Source of the DNA: Herbaspirillum sp. ST 5-3
GTDB lineage: Bacteria; Pseudomonadota; Gammaproteobacteria; Burkholderiales; Burkholderiaceae_D
DNA length: 64,000 bases
Direction: 5' to 3'
Assembly (NCBI RefSeq): GCF_004804275.1
Contig: NZ_STGI01000020.1
Span: forward strand, 32,136 to 96,135
Shown: positions 1 to 9,272 of the stretch, piece by piece
Layout: each line of letters opens with the position of its first letter
How positions within the stretch are numbered: the stretch's first letter is position 1
Made by a program: the position numbers and the translations under genes
The notes under the pieces: generated by a model
The model's input: only the letters and a program-made list of their open reading frames with translations
Databases searched by the model: none
Told to the model about the DNA's origin: nothing

Positions 1-675
1 CTCGAACTTTTCAATGACGACCGTGCTGGTGTACGGAAGTTCGTCGCCGACAAAACGGAATACCTTCTCTCGCACAATTTCTGCAGCGAGAAATTTTTCA
101 CTGCGGTCGGTAATGTCGTCTTCACTAAAGACAGGAGGATTTACCGGGAGATATTTTTGAATTTCCCCTTCAAGCACCGTGATCTGGAAACGCTGTTTGG
201 CCGATACAGGCACAACCGCTGAAAAATCATGGTCCGCCGCGACCTTCTGGGCGAAGGGCATCATGACTGCCTTGTCCTTGATGCGGTCGGATTTGTTGAT
301 GACCAGGATGCACGGAACGTTTTTCGGTATCAGATCCAGAACCTGCTTGTCAGCCTGGCCGTACGTGCCCGCCTCAACGACGAAGAGAATGACATCTGCA
401 GCCGTAAGCGTATTGGTTACCGTCCGGTTCAAGGTTTTGTTCAATGCGTTCGAATGGCGCGTCTGAAAACCCGGCGTGTCAACATAAACAAATTGAGCGT
501 GCTCGGTAGTCTGAATCCCGGTAATGCGATGGCGCGTGGTCTGTGCCTTGCGCGATGTAATGCTTACCTTGGCGCCGATCAAGGCGTTCATTAGCGTCGA
601 CTTACCGACGTTAGGACGGCCGACGATTGCGATATAACCGCATCGAAAGTCGGGAGAAACATCAGTTGACGTCAT
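1..675 (-). CDS. era: GTPase Era, N-terminal 225 residues (cut by window edge)
   Basis: Era is an essential GTPase that binds 16S rRNA and assists 30S ribosome maturation. Translating the minus strand from the ATG at 675 gives an open frame to the window edge. The P-loop GRPNVGKST lies at residues 19-27, followed by the switch region, the DTPGFQT G3 motif and the NKSD G4 motif. The frame is open up to about the start of the KH RNA-binding domain, which lies outside the window; this is truncation by the window, not by mutation. The start overlaps the rnc stop by four bases (ATGA), so the two are translationally coupled, as in the classical rnc-era operon. Seen: frame and motifs. Known: Era function. 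Confidence 0.95.
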   Translation of the reverse strand, partial: MTSTDVSPDFRCGYIAIVGRPNVGKSTLMNALIGAKVSITSRKAQTTRHRITGIQTTEHAQFVYVDTPGFQTRHSNALNKTLNRTVTNTLTAADVILFVVEAGTYGQADKQVLDLIPKNVPCILVINKSDRIKDKAVMMPFAQKVAADHDFSAVVPVSAKQRFQITVLEGEIQKYLPVNPPVFSEDDITDRSEKFLAAEIVREKVFRFVGDELPYTSTVVIEKFE

Positions 676-1649
676 GCGGTCTTGGAATGTGTAGGAAGGG
701 TAACGGGTGCGTCCGCTTTGGCAGGCTGATCCACCGCCGACTTTCCGTCTGCCGATGGTTCAAGCTTGTTCTCAATCTTTCCGTCGTCTTTCAAATCCAG
801 TTTATTTTGCTTTGCATCCTGCTTGGCTTCGGCCTTGACTTCAGCTTTTACGGACGCCTTGACTGGTTTCTTGCCCTCGTCCTCAACGGGTGCATCGGGC
901 TGAATGGTTGCAATACCCGCCAGTTTCAATTGCGATGCGCGCGGACGGCTCTTGCGACCAGATGTAGTGTTCTTCACCAAGGCACTCTGGACGGCTTCCA
1001 AGGCTAATTTCGCTGCGGCCTGCTCACCGGCGCGCCGGCTGCCCCCTGTCCCGAACACCTGGATTTCGAGCTTGGGAACAAGACATTCGACTTCGAATTC
1101 CTGATTATGGGCCGCCCCGTGTGTCGCCACGACATTGTATTGAGGCAAGGCAATCTTTTTTCCCTGGAGGTATTCTTGCAACAGGGTCTTGGCATCTTTT
1201 CCAAGCGTCTTGGGATCTACCGTATCGAGAATCGGAATATATAGCGAGCGGATTACATCTCGTGCCGCATTAAATCCCGCATCGAGAAAAATTGCGCCAA
1301 ACAGTGCTTCAAGGGTATCAGCCAGAATCGAGGGCCGCCGGAAGCCGCCGGACTTCAACTCACCTTCACCCAACCGCAAAAATTGCGACAGCTCCAAGCG
1401 CTGAGCAATTTCGTAAAGCGATTGCTGCTTTACCAGATTTGCGCGCAATCGCGACAGGTCGCCTTCGTCAATCTTGCTATAGCGCTCAAACAAAAGCGAT
1501 GCTACCACGCAGTTCAATACCGAATCGCCAAGGAATTCAAGCCGTTCGTTATGCAAGCTGCTGTGGCTTCGATGCGTCAAGGCCTGCTGCAGGAGCGCAG
1601 CATCCTTGAACGCGTGTCCCAGTCGAGTCTGCAATAACTTGAAATCCAT
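672..1649 (-). CDS. rnc: Ribonuclease III with long charged C-terminal tail
   Basis: RNase III cleaves double-stranded RNA in rRNA precursors and mRNAs. The signature [12 protein letters not shown] lies at residues 34-45. The acidic catalytic residues E35, E38, D42, D111 and E114 match the E. coli set. A double-stranded RNA-binding domain follows at about residues 155-225. The protein is 325 residues, while bacterial RNase III is usually about 225-250. The extra 90 or so residues after residue 235 are low-complexity, rich in Lys, Ala, Asp and Glu. The gene lies between the DUF4845 gene (28 bp upstream) and era (4-base overlap), in the lepA-lepB-DUF4845-rnc-era operon. The fold and activity are secure; the tail's role is unknown. 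Confidence 0.97.
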   Translation of the reverse strand: MDFKLLQTRLGHAFKDAALLQQALTHRSHSSLHNERLEFLGDSVLNCVVASLLFERYSKIDEGDLSRLRANLVKQQSLYEIAQRLELSQFLRLGEGELKSGGFRRPSILADTLEALFGAIFLDAGFNAARDVIRSLYIPILDTVDPKTLGKDAKTLLQEYLQGKKIALPQYNVVATHGAAHNQEFEVECLVPKLEIQVFGTGGSRRAGEQAAAKLALEAVQSALVKNTTSGRKSRPRASQLKLAGIATIQPDAPVEDEGKKPVKASVKAEVKAEAKQDAKQNKLDLKDDGKIENKLEPSADGKSAVDQPAKADAPVTLPTHSKTA

Positions 1650-1677
1650 CTTGATTTGCCGCCTAGCTACGCTCTAT

Positions 1678-2067
1678 TCATTGATCAGGCTTGCTCAAAG
1701 GGGTCTTGCTTGTGCTTACCTCATAATCGATCACCAAACTTGCCGGGCCGATCAGCGGTATCTTTTTCTCATAAGCAATGCTGATCTCAAAACCACCCGC
1801 AGTCGGGGTAATCACCAAATCGTTGCCACTGACCGAACTGATATAGGCTGTTGTACGCTGCTTATTGAACGAGTCCTGAATCTCACGCGGGGTCGACCCA
1901 TTAGCCTTGGCATTGCCTATTGCCTTCTTGATTGCAGCAAATTCAACAACGGTCGGAACAATCTTCATTCCAAGCACGGCAAGGACCGCCACAATGACAA
2001 TAACAAACAGAAAACCAACCAACGAAAGGCCATTCTGCTTGTGCTCAGCAACCGCCCTTAGCTCCAT
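1678..2067 (-). CDS. DUF4845 family single-pass membrane protein
   Basis: A 129-residue protein with one N-terminal hydrophobic segment (about residues 14-35) and a soluble remainder. It matches the small DUF4845 proteins habitually encoded between lepB and rnc in betaproteobacteria. The N-terminus resembles a type IV prepilin: a short basic leader, then NGLSLVGFLFVIVIVAVL, in which a Gly precedes a long hydrophobic helix. The conserved Glu at +5 of true pilins is absent. It lies 21 bp after lepB and 28 bp before rnc, so it is almost certainly cotranscribed with them. No function is established for the family as far as I know. Recognition comes from context and length. Confidence 0.8.
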   Translation of the reverse strand: MELRAVAEHKQNGLSLVGFLFVIVIVAVLAVLGMKIVPTVVEFAAIKKAIGNAKANGSTPREIQDSFNKQRTTAYISSVSGNDLVITPTAGGFEISIAYEKKIPLIGPASLVIDYEVSTSKTPLSKPDQ

Positions 2068-2088
2068 ACGCCATCTCCCTGATTCTAT

Positions 2089-3000
2089 TTATTGAAAACT
2101 GCCGATGCGCCGGAAATTGCCAAGGTTCATCCAGACAAAAAATGCCTTTCCGACAATGTTTTCATCTGGAACGAAACCCCAATACCGGCTATCCAAGCTG
2201 TTATCCCGATTATCCCCCATCATGAAGTAATGTCCAGAGGGGACAGTGCACGCAAACCCTTCCAGATTGTAGGTACATAATTCACGTCCAGGGAACGGAT
2301 CAGGGTTTTGCACATAGGCCGGAGCGCGTTCATCATTCAGTATCCTGTGCCTGATGCCAGTCAAATCCTCGAGAAATTGCTTCGAATAGCTCAGATGTTC
2401 TTCATCCAGGTAATCCGGCAAAGCCTGATACGAAAGTTCTTTACCATTGATCGTTAAGCGCTTGTTTTTATATACAATTTTATCACCTGGGACCCCAACG
2501 ACGCGTTTGATGTAATCCAGCGACGGATCCTTGGGGTACTTAAAGACCATCACATCGCCGCGCTGCGGACTGTTGATTTCGACAATCTTCTTGTTGATGA
2601 TCGGCAGGCGAATCCCGTAGGTGAACTTGTTTACCAGGATCAGATCGCCAATCACGAGCGTCGGAACCATCGAGCTCGACGGAATCTTGAACGGCTCATA
2701 GAGGAATGAGCGGAGGAAGAACACTAGGGCGATAACAGGAAAAAAACTGCCAGAGTATTCGATCCATGTTGGCTGCTTGAGGATCTCGGCCTCAAGCTTG
2801 GCGCGACCACTGTCGTCGGTCTTGATGCCGTCGGCGCGCAATTTTGCGTGGCGTGAGTCGAACTCGGCCAAGGCGGCATCCGCTTTAACACGCCTCTGCT
2901 TGGCAAAGTGAAACACGTCCAGAAACCAGACTATGCCCGTTGCGATCGTCAGAACGAACAGGATTAATGCAAAGTTGCCGAGAATTGCTTGCAAACTCAT
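2089..3000 (-). CDS. lepB: Signal peptidase I
   Basis: Signal peptidase I removes signal peptides from proteins exported across the inner membrane. Two hydrophobic segments (about residues 7-30 and 84-100) anchor it. The catalytic serine motif [10 protein letters not shown] places the nucleophile at S110, and the general-base lysine is K165 in LDYIKR. The C-terminal box [17 protein letters not shown] is intact. At 303 residues it has the usual length for this group. The start overlaps the lepA stop by four bases (ATGA), giving the common lepA-lepB coupling. Product assignment is firm. Confidence 0.97.
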   Translation of the reverse strand: MSLQAILGNFALILFVLTIATGIVWFLDVFHFAKQRRVKADAALAEFDSRHAKLRADGIKTDDSGRAKLEAEILKQPTWIEYSGSFFPVIALVFFLRSFLYEPFKIPSSSMVPTLVIGDLILVNKFTYGIRLPIINKKIVEINSPQRGDVMVFKYPKDPSLDYIKRVVGVPGDKIVYKNKRLTINGKELSYQALPDYLDEEHLSYSKQFLEDLTGIRHRILNDERAPAYVQNPDPFPGRELCTYNLEGFACTVPSGHYFMMGDNRDNSLDSRYWGFVPDENIVGKAFFVWMNLGNFRRIGSFQ

Positions 3001-4790
3001 TTATCTTCCACTTGTAAAATTGCCAGGAATGCCTCTTGGGGCACTTCGACCGAACCAACCTGCTTCATCCTTTTCTTGCCCGCCTTTTGTTTCTCCAGCA
3101 GCTTGCGCTTGCGTGTAATGTCACCGCCATAGCACTTCGCCAACACATTTTTCCGCATGGCCTTGACGTTTTCACGCGCGATAATGTTCGCTCCGATGGC
3201 GGCCTGAATCGCCACATCAAACATCTGGCGAGGAATCAATTCGCGCATCTTGGCGGCTACCGCGCGCCCGCGATACTGGCTGTTGGATCGGTGCACAATG
3301 ATCGCAAGCGCGTCCACCTTCTCACCGTTAATCAGCATGTCCACTTTCACGACATCAGCAGCGCGGTACTCCTTGAACTCGTAATCCATCGACGCGTATC
3401 CGCGCGAGGTCGACTTCAGCTTGTCGAAGAAGTCGAGCACGATTTCGGCCATCGGCATTTCGTAGGTGAGCATCACCTGCTTGCCGTGATAGGTCATGTT
3501 GATCTGGACGCCACGCTTCTGCGTGCACAGGGTGATGACCGAGCCGACATATTCCTGGGGCATGTACAGGTTGACCGTTACGATCGGCTCGCGAATTTCC
3601 TCGATCTTGGACGGATCCGGCATCTTGGATGGATTATCGACCATCATGATCGAGCCATCGCGTTGCACAACTTCATAGACGACCGTGGGCGCGGTCGTAA
3701 TCAAGTCCATGTCGAATTCGCGCTCCAGCCGTTCCTGCACGATTTCCATGTGCAGCAGACCCAGGAAACCACAGCGGAAGCCAAAACCCAAAGCTTGGGA
3801 TACTTCCGGCTCATACTGCAGCGCGGCGTCGTTGAGCTTGAGTTTCTCCAACGAATCGCGGAGCGCGTCGTACTGGTTGGCCTCTACCGGAAACAATCCG
3901 GCAAAGACCTGAGGCTGTACTTCCTTGAAACCCGGCAGCGGTTGAGCAGCGGGCTTGTTTGCGAGCGTGATCGTGTCGCCTACGCGGGCTGCCTTAAGTT
4001 CCTTGATACCGGCAATCACAAATCCCACCTGCCCGGCGGAAAGTGACTCGCGTGATTCGGACTTCGGGGTAAAGACACCGATATTTTCGGTCAGATACTG
4101 CGCCCCGCTCGCCATCAGCGAAATCTTGTCCTTTGGCCGTAATGTGCCGTTGACGATGCGCACCAGCATCACAACGCCGACATAGTTATCGAACCACGAG
4201 TCGATAATCAGCGCCTGCAGCGGCGCATTGGGATCTCCTTTTGGCGCGGGCACCTTGACGATCAGCGCCTCCAGCACATCCTCGACCCCCATGCCCGTCT
4301 TGGCTGAGCAACGCACGGCGTCGGTCGCATCGATACCGATTACATCTTCGATTTCACTGATCGCGTTTTCAGGATCCGCTGAGGGCAGATCGATCTTGTT
4401 CAAAACCGGTACCACTTCGACGTTCAAATCAAGCGCTGTATAGCAATTGGCCACGGTCTGCGCTTCAACGCCTTGTGATGCGTCGACGACGAGCAATGCT
4501 CCTTCGCACGCCGACAGCGAGCGGCTGACTTCGTAGCTGAAGTCGACATGTCCCGGCGTATCAATCAGGTTCAGATTGTAGGTTTTGCCGTCGCGCGCCT
4601 TGTACGACAAGGCGGCTGTCTGTGCCTTGATGGTAATACCGCGTTCACGCTCCAGATCCATCGAATCGAGGACTTGTGCTTCCATTTCGCGGTCGGACAA
4701 GCCGCCGCATATCTGGATGATGCGGTCAGCCAACGTCGATTTCCCATGGTCAATATGGGCGATGATGGAAAAATTGCGAATGTTGTCCAT
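2997..4790 (-). CDS. lepA: Elongation factor 4 (back-translocase)
   Basis: LepA/EF4 is a ribosome-associated GTPase related to EF-G. The 597-residue length is standard. The G1 motif AHIDHGKST occurs near residues 11-19, then the DTPGH and NKID motifs. The C-terminal lysine-rich, tRNA-proximal domain ends in a VEDK tail. The ATG at 4790 begins [18 protein letters not shown], the canonical N-terminus. There is no obvious Shine-Dalgarno just upstream, and an intrinsic-terminator-like hairpin ends only about 17 bases before the start codon (see the separate entry). It heads the lepA-lepB-DUF4845-rnc-era operon. Confidence 0.98.
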   Translation of the reverse strand: MDNIRNFSIIAHIDHGKSTLADRIIQICGGLSDREMEAQVLDSMDLERERGITIKAQTAALSYKARDGKTYNLNLIDTPGHVDFSYEVSRSLSACEGALLVVDASQGVEAQTVANCYTALDLNVEVVPVLNKIDLPSADPENAISEIEDVIGIDATDAVRCSAKTGMGVEDVLEALIVKVPAPKGDPNAPLQALIIDSWFDNYVGVVMLVRIVNGTLRPKDKISLMASGAQYLTENIGVFTPKSESRESLSAGQVGFVIAGIKELKAARVGDTITLANKPAAQPLPGFKEVQPQVFAGLFPVEANQYDALRDSLEKLKLNDAALQYEPEVSQALGFGFRCGFLGLLHMEIVQERLEREFDMDLITTAPTVVYEVVQRDGSIMMVDNPSKMPDPSKIEEIREPIVTVNLYMPQEYVGSVITLCTQKRGVQINMTYHGKQVMLTYEMPMAEIVLDFFDKLKSTSRGYASMDYEFKEYRAADVVKVDMLINGEKVDALAIIVHRSNSQYRGRAVAAKMRELIPRQMFDVAIQAAIGANIIARENVKAMRKNVLAKCYGGDITRKRKLLEKQKAGKKRMKQVGSVEVPQEAFLAILQVEDK

Positions 4791-4806
4791 TAACTAAGAT
4801 GCGACT

Positions 4807-4854
4807 ACAAAAAAGGCGCTCTGAGCGGGGAAATTTACCCCAAGCGAGCGCCTT
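4807..4854 (-). terminator. Hairpin with U-tract immediately upstream of lepA
   Basis: On the minus strand, AAGGCGCT (4854-4847) pairs with AGCGCCTT (4820-4813). An inner GGGG/CCCC pair narrows the loop, and a T-run (4812-4807) follows directly. This is the form of a Rho-independent terminator. It lies about 180 bases past the glutaredoxin-like gene and only about 17 bases before the lepA start codon. It could end the upstream transcript, or act as an attenuator for the lepA operon. Confidence 0.75.
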
Positions 4855-5034
4855 ATGATTGAAGGTTGTTCGATAGCCGGCATTTTACCGGATTTCAGAG
4901 GGGAAAGCCCAAAAATCACTGGGGCGCCCGCCTCGTGCGGCTGAATTTCCGCGGGTTGAGCGACCAATGATGGCCGGTCACCGTGAATTTCTCTTGCAAG
5001 AGACGCGCGCAAAGCTTGTATGCCTTTTGCCGGC

Positions 5035-5289
5035 CTATGCCTCCGTCAAGAACGCTCTGGCTTTGCCTTCATCCAGAAAATAGTGGCAAATCTGGACCGA
5101 CTCGGCGTTGCTTTTCTGACCAAACAAGACCGGAACCAGCTCGTCAAACTGGGCGAGCAGGGCTTCATCCGCGTCCACATCCATCACCTCGACGGTAAAC
5201 GGATACTCGCCGCTTAATGCCTGCAAGGCTTCCAGCATATCGTCGCACAGATGGCAGTATGCGCGAGAATAGAGCGTGAAATGAACCAT
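5035..5289 (-). CDS. Small glutaredoxin-like protein (DUF836 type)
   Basis: An 84-residue thioredoxin-fold protein starting MVHFTLYSRAYCHLCDDM, with a CHLC redox motif at residues 12-15 and a late VPVLF segment that matches the cis-Pro strand of glutaredoxins. An in-frame ATG at 5331 would add 14 residues. I prefer 5289 because the family's first beta strand begins right there. Homologues are commonly found beside lepA and mucD in betaproteobacteria. A terminator lies between this gene and mucD, so it may have its own promoter. The precise redox partner is unknown. Confidence 0.82.
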   Translation of the reverse strand: MVHFTLYSRAYCHLCDDMLEALQALSGEYPFTVEVMDVDADEALLAQFDELVPVLFGQKSNAESVQICHYFLDEGKARAFLTEA

Positions 5290-5344
5290 GGATATTTGAA
5301 GTTGACCGAACGGGCTTGAGCTGAAAAGCAATCAAATCAGTATA

Positions 5345-5384
5345 GTAAAAAGAAAGCCGCAACCCTAACCGGATTGCGGCTTTC
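5345..5384 (-). terminator. Intrinsic terminator after mucD
   Basis: A perfect 11-bp stem (GAAAGCCGCAA at 5384-5374 with TTGCGGCTTTC at 5362-5352 on the minus strand) is followed by a T-rich stretch (TTTTTACT). It starts 17 bases after the mucD stop codon and probably ends the rpoE-rseA-mucB-mucD transcript. Confidence 0.85.
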
Positions 5385-5400
5385 ACCGAAGATACTGTCT

Positions 5401-6885
5401 TTACTGCCCGTTCGGCCTGATCGGCACAAACTGCGACGCGTCTCCACGTCGCACCAGCAGTACGGCCATCTTCTTCGGTTCCAGTCGGGCAACAAGTGAA
5501 TTGAACTGCTTTGCATCCTTCACGTCATTGTTGTTCAGTCTCAGAATAACGTCACCGGCGCGCAGGCCAACTCGCGCCGAGGGCCCCTCGGAAGCATCGA
5601 CGATCACACCGCCATCGATCTTGAGTTCCTTCTTTTGAGCCTCTGTCAAATCGCTGACGACCAGACCCAAAGCGTTAGGCGTCTGCTCAGGTTTTGCTTT
5701 GCGCTCCTCTTTCTTGGCGGTTTTTTCCGGCTCCAGCTCTGCGACCGTCAAGGCCACATCCTTGGTTGCTCCCTTGCGCCAAATCGTCAAGATGGAGCGC
5801 GTACCCGGCTTGGTTGCCCCAACCATACGCGGCAGGTCCGTGGCCTTTTCGATTGGAGTTCCGTTAAATTTCAAGATAATATCGCCGGCTTCCAATCCGC
5901 CCTTCTCTGCGGGCCCACCCGACTCCACCCGCTGAATCAACGCACCCTGTGCATGCGGCAAGCCCAGCGATTCTGCGACATCCTTTGTCACCTCGCCGAT
6001 TTGCACACCGATGCGACCGCGCGTAACGCGACCTGTCGTTCTCAGCTGCTCAGCAACACGCATCGCCTCGTCAATCGGCACTGCGAAGGAGATGCCCATA
6101 TAGCCACCCGAGCGGCTATAAATCTGCGAGTTAATGCCAACAACTTCTCCGCGCATATTGATCAGTGGGCCGCCCGAATTACCCGGATTGACCGCAACGT
6201 CGGTTTGGATCAGGGGAAGATATTCACCTGTATCGCGAGCCTTGGCCGAGATAATCCCAGCCGTCACGGTATTGTCCAACCCAAAAGGCGAACCGATTGC
6301 GATCACCCATTCGCCCACACGCAGCTTGTTCGGATCTCCGATTGTCAATCGCGGCAAACTCGATCCTTCGATCTTCACCACAGCCACATCGGTGCGTTTA
6401 TCCACACCGACAATCTTTGCCTTGAACTCGCGTTTGTCGGTCAGCGTCACATACACTTCATCAGCACCGTCTACAACATGCGCATTGGTGAGAATGAATC
6501 CATCGCCGGAAATGATGAAACCAGAGCCGACGCCGCGCGGCACTTCCTCTTCCTGTTGAGGCGCTTGTTTTCGGTTACGCGGCGAACGATCGGGCTGCTG
6601 ACGCGGGATGGGAACGCCAAAGAAGCGACGGAAAAATTCCTGCATTTCTTCGTCATCTCCGCCAGGGATTGTCCCTTGACCGGGTTTGACTTTCTCCGTC
6701 GTGCGAATATTGACCACGGCAGGTCCCGTTTTCTCTGCAAGGTCGGCAAAATCCGGCAATCCTGCAACAGAGGCGGCATGCGCGGATGAAATGACAATAC
6801 CGAATACCGACGAATCGATCAATGCGGCAGCAGCGGTCAGAAAGACTGCCAGAACGGTGTTGCGGACAAAAGGCGTTGTTTTCAT
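5401..6885 (-). CDS. mucD: Periplasmic serine protease of the Do/DegQ (MucD) family
   Basis: A quality-control protease/chaperone of the periplasm. An N-terminal signal sequence ends around the SSAHAAS stretch (residues 33-39). The catalytic triad is H136 (TNAHVVDG), D166 (RTDVAVV) and S237 (GNSGGP). Two PDZ domains follow at about residues 285-375 and 400-490. At 494 residues it is typical. A Gln/Arg/Pro-rich loop lies at residues 93-117, in the position of the family's LA loop. The gene sits 19 bp after mucB in the rpoE-rseA-mucB-mucD cluster, which supports the MucD name. DegP or DegQ are acceptable alternative names for the same fold. Confidence 0.95.
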   Translation of the reverse strand: MKTTPFVRNTVLAVFLTAAAALIDSSVFGIVISSAHAASVAGLPDFADLAEKTGPAVVNIRTTEKVKPGQGTIPGGDDEEMQEFFRRFFGVPIPRQQPDRSPRNRKQAPQQEEEVPRGVGSGFIISGDGFILTNAHVVDGADEVYVTLTDKREFKAKIVGVDKRTDVAVVKIEGSSLPRLTIGDPNKLRVGEWVIAIGSPFGLDNTVTAGIISAKARDTGEYLPLIQTDVAVNPGNSGGPLINMRGEVVGINSQIYSRSGGYMGISFAVPIDEAMRVAEQLRTTGRVTRGRIGVQIGEVTKDVAESLGLPHAQGALIQRVESGGPAEKGGLEAGDIILKFNGTPIEKATDLPRMVGATKPGTRSILTIWRKGATKDVALTVAELEPEKTAKKEERKAKPEQTPNALGLVVSDLTEAQKKELKIDGGVIVDASEGPSARVGLRAGDVILRLNNNDVKDAKQFNSLVARLEPKKMAVLLVRRGDASQFVPIRPNGQ

Positions 6886-6904
6886 AGAATCCTGTTTCTT
6901 TTAG

Positions 6905-7933
6905 CTATTTTGGTTTGAATTCAATCGAATTGGCGACTTGCTTGATTGCCGCTGACGGCACTTCTCCAACGATGGTAAGCCAAAAATCGCCTTGGCGCTT
7001 ACCAACGATATTCATTGCTCCCTGTTGAATCGATCCTTCGGTTCGGCTCTGAGACCCCGGCTCGATAAAAACCGAAATAGCCGCGAGCCCGTCCGAAAAA
7101 ACCATCTGCGAGACCTCGCGCTGATTCGACACTGCGCTTGCAGATGCGCTCGCCGACGCGGGTCGATCGGATACCATGCGCTTGACTTCACGAACCTTCT
7201 TGAATCCCGGCGGAAGAAATTTTACCGTCCATCCTGAAAGATTTACCTGACTCATCTCCGCGTTCTCGACATGCCAGCCGCTGGTATTCGATATGCTCGG
7301 TTTTACCTGCGCGCGGTCGATATTGCCGATCGAAATCTGGGTAAAGGAAATCTGCTCAACAGCCTCGCGCTTCTCATTCAAGGTTTGGGCGCGAAGCAGC
7401 AAGCCCGAGGATTTTTCTGCCCAAAGCTTATAGCCGTAGCGGAGATTATCTTTCGGCTCAAGCACGATTGATTGACAGTCGTGCCCTGCGACTCGCCCTG
7501 CCTCAGCCTTCCTGACGTCATAGAACTGCGCCAGATCAGCAGGATTGGCAGCCAGTATTGCGGGGAAGATGTCGTGCGTTACGCGCTTTTCGACCAGGAG
7601 CGTTTTTGTCTCCGGAACGTAGCAGACAATCTCTTCGTTATTGCGAATGTACTCACGCGGTTTGCCGTCCAGGATCTCGAGCTTCTCAACCTCGTTTTTA
7701 CCGCTCACAACATGCGTGATACGCGAGGTGCGCATCTGATTGCCCTGCTGATAAACAAACGTCCCGGAATAGTTGAGCCTCTGCGCCGATGACTGAATTC
7801 GCTTCAACCACGACTGAGCCTCCCGTCCTTCTGCCAGCGGGTCGGGATTCTCGGCTTGTGCCGACAATCCCCAAAAAAAAGACAGAGCAACGACAAACCG
7901 AAATAAAACAAGTGTTTGCCGCATATGAATCAT
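6905..7933 (-). CDS. mucB: Sigma-E regulatory protein MucB/RseB
   Basis: A periplasmic protein that binds the anti-sigma factor RseA, protects it from proteolysis and senses mislocalised lipoproteins or lipids. A signal peptide covers about residues 1-27 (VVALSFFWGLSAQAEN). The remainder carries the two-domain MucB_RseB pattern, with RLNYSGTFVYQQGNQMRTSR near the N-terminus and an LPPGF motif in the C-terminal domain. The length (342 residues) is somewhat above the E. coli protein. The start overlaps the rseA stop by four bases (ATGA). A second Met at residue 4 is an equally possible start. Confidence 0.92.
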   Translation of the reverse strand: MIHMRQTLVLFRFVVALSFFWGLSAQAENPDPLAEGREAQSWLKRIQSSAQRLNYSGTFVYQQGNQMRTSRITHVVSGKNEVEKLEILDGKPREYIRNNEEIVCYVPETKTLLVEKRVTHDIFPAILAANPADLAQFYDVRKAEAGRVAGHDCQSIVLEPKDNLRYGYKLWAEKSSGLLLRAQTLNEKREAVEQISFTQISIGNIDRAQVKPSISNTSGWHVENAEMSQVNLSGWTVKFLPPGFKKVREVKRMVSDRPASASASASAVSNQREVSQMVFSDGLAAISVFIEPGSQSRTEGSIQQGAMNIVGKRQGDFWLTIVGEVPSAAIKQVANSIEFKPK

Positions 7934-8526
7934 TTATTGGAAAAGGTAGCCGAGCGTGCGTATTGCGCTGTGCTGTAGACGGAAGGGGAGAAACGTTGAT
8001 GCGCTAACAGGTAATCATCGATACGCGGATCGCGCAGAACGACACCTTCAGGCGCTGATGCTGCGATCACCGCACCTTGCACAGCTGACGATCCGGCGGC
8101 AATCGCGGAATCCGCAGCACCATCAGGCCTGCCTTTGATGGCCACTATCAGCTGTGGCGTCGTGACAAATGCCACTGCAGCAACAGCGGCTGCAGCAACC
8201 ATGCTCGGCACTGTCCACCGTTTCGTCATCGAGCGTGGCTGTAGCAAAGAAGCCGGACGCTCGTCAATATTGCAAGCGATCAAACCGGGGGCGACGATTG
8301 TCGGCTCGGCTTCCAGTCGCATGGCCATGCGTGCAGAAAAGCCGGCACTCAACGGTACAGCCATATCAGTGGAGCGCAATACGTCGCCGATCTGATGATA
8401 GACCTCCCAATCCCCCTGCCCTTCCGCTTGCCGCAATGCCGCCAACGCCGCATCCAGCTGCTGGTTAGCCAACTCCCCATCGGCAAGTGCAGAAATCTGT
8501 TCCCGAGTTATTTCATTCGTATTCAT
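7930..8526 (-). CDS. rseA: Anti-sigma-E factor RseA
   Basis: RseA is an inner-membrane anti-sigma factor that holds sigma-E until stress-triggered proteolysis. The N-terminal domain (REQISALADGELANQQLDAA) matches the cytoplasmic RseA_N region. A hydrophobic segment at about residues 105-125 is the single transmembrane helix, and the tail is periplasmic. I start at the ATG at 8526, which has a GAGG sequence five bases upstream; a GTG one codon earlier is possible. It lies 69 bases downstream of rpoE and overlaps mucB by four bases. Confidence 0.9.
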   Translation of the reverse strand: MNTNEITREQISALADGELANQQLDAALAALRQAEGQGDWEVYHQIGDVLRSTDMAVPLSAGFSARMAMRLEAEPTIVAPGLIACNIDERPASLLQPRSMTKRWTVPSMVAAAAVAAVAFVTTPQLIVAIKGRPDGAADSAIAAGSSAVQGAVIAASAPEGVVLRDPRIDDYLLAHQRFSPSVYSTAQYARSATFSNK

Positions 8527-8595
8527 CACTACCTCGTTCGGGCTGCGCCAACCCTCGTTTTCATCACAAAGAACCTTGTCTGCTCGTCTCGTCCA

Positions 8596-9198
8596 CTACC
8601 AGCGTTTGTCAATTGCAGTGCCCAGCAATGGCCTCAACTTTTCTGCGATAGCTTCACGAGCCCGAAAAATCCGGCTTCGTACGGTTCCGATCGGGCATCC
8701 CATTGCTTCCGCGATTTCATCGTAGCTCAACCCTTCGATTTCACGCAACGTAATTGCAATGCGAAGCTCATCAGGTAGTGCATCCATTGCCACATTCACT
8801 GTCTCAGCGATCTGTTTCGTCGCGAGCATCGACTCAGGCGTATTGATGTCCCTTAGGTGCTCGCCGTCATCAAAAGTTTCTGCCTCTTCAGCATCTGCTT
8901 CGGTCGATGTAGGCGCACGCCTCCCCTGCGTAACGAGGTAGTTTTTCGCAGTATTAATACCTATCCGGTACAACCACGTATAAAACGCAGAGTCTCCACG
9001 GAACTGCGGCAATGCACGATATGCCTTGATGAAGGCTTCCTGCACGACGTCTTCCGCTTCAGCCTGGTCGCGCACAAGCCGCGACACGAGCCGCATCAGT
9101 TTCCGTTGATACTTGGTAACCAAGAGCTCGAACGCTTTTTTATCGCCGCGCTGAACACGCTCGACAAGCAGTTGATCAATGTCGCGTTCTGTCGTCAA
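8596..9198 (-). CDS. rpoE: RNA polymerase sigma-E factor
   Basis: A 200-residue ECF sigma factor. Region 2 (VERVQRGDKKAFELLVTKYQ ... EDVVQEAFIKAYRAL) and region 4 (LREIEGLSYDEIAEAMGCP) are both complete. The start codon is TTG, in frame with the family's usual N-terminus (MTTERDIDQLLVERV) and preceded by AAGGGA about eight bases upstream. It governs the envelope-stress response. The downstream rseA-mucB-mucD set gives its regulatory circuit, and a sigma-E-like promoter lies just upstream, implying autoregulation. Confidence 0.96.
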   Translation of the reverse strand: MTTERDIDQLLVERVQRGDKKAFELLVTKYQRKLMRLVSRLVRDQAEAEDVVQEAFIKAYRALPQFRGDSAFYTWLYRIGINTAKNYLVTQGRRAPTSTEADAEEAETFDDGEHLRDINTPESMLATKQIAETVNVAMDALPDELRIAITLREIEGLSYDEIAEAMGCPIGTVRSRIFRAREAIAEKLRPLLGTAIDKRW

Positions 9199-9242
9199 TC
9201 CCCGTTCCCTTGTTTCGTTGCAACATATGCGCGGCTAGAGTA

Positions 9243-9270
9243 GTTGACTGTAGGAAATGCAAGAAGTTCA
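9243..9270 (-). promoter_or_regulatory. Sigma-E-type promoter of rpoE
   Basis: Reading the minus strand, TGAACTT (9270-9264) is followed after 15 bases by GTCAAC (9248-9243), equivalent to GAACTT-N16-TCAAC. This is close to the known sigma-E consensus (GAACTT, 16-base spacer, TCTGA). Transcription would start around 9236, leaving a leader of about 40 bases before the TTG start of rpoE. The match is direct; activity is inferred. Confidence 0.72.
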
Positions 9271-9272
9271 AT

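Noticed and set aside
4794..5012. A 72-codon minus-strand frame between the glutaredoxin-like gene and lepA
   Set aside because: It runs through the terminator hairpin, has no ribosome-binding site and no recognisable features.
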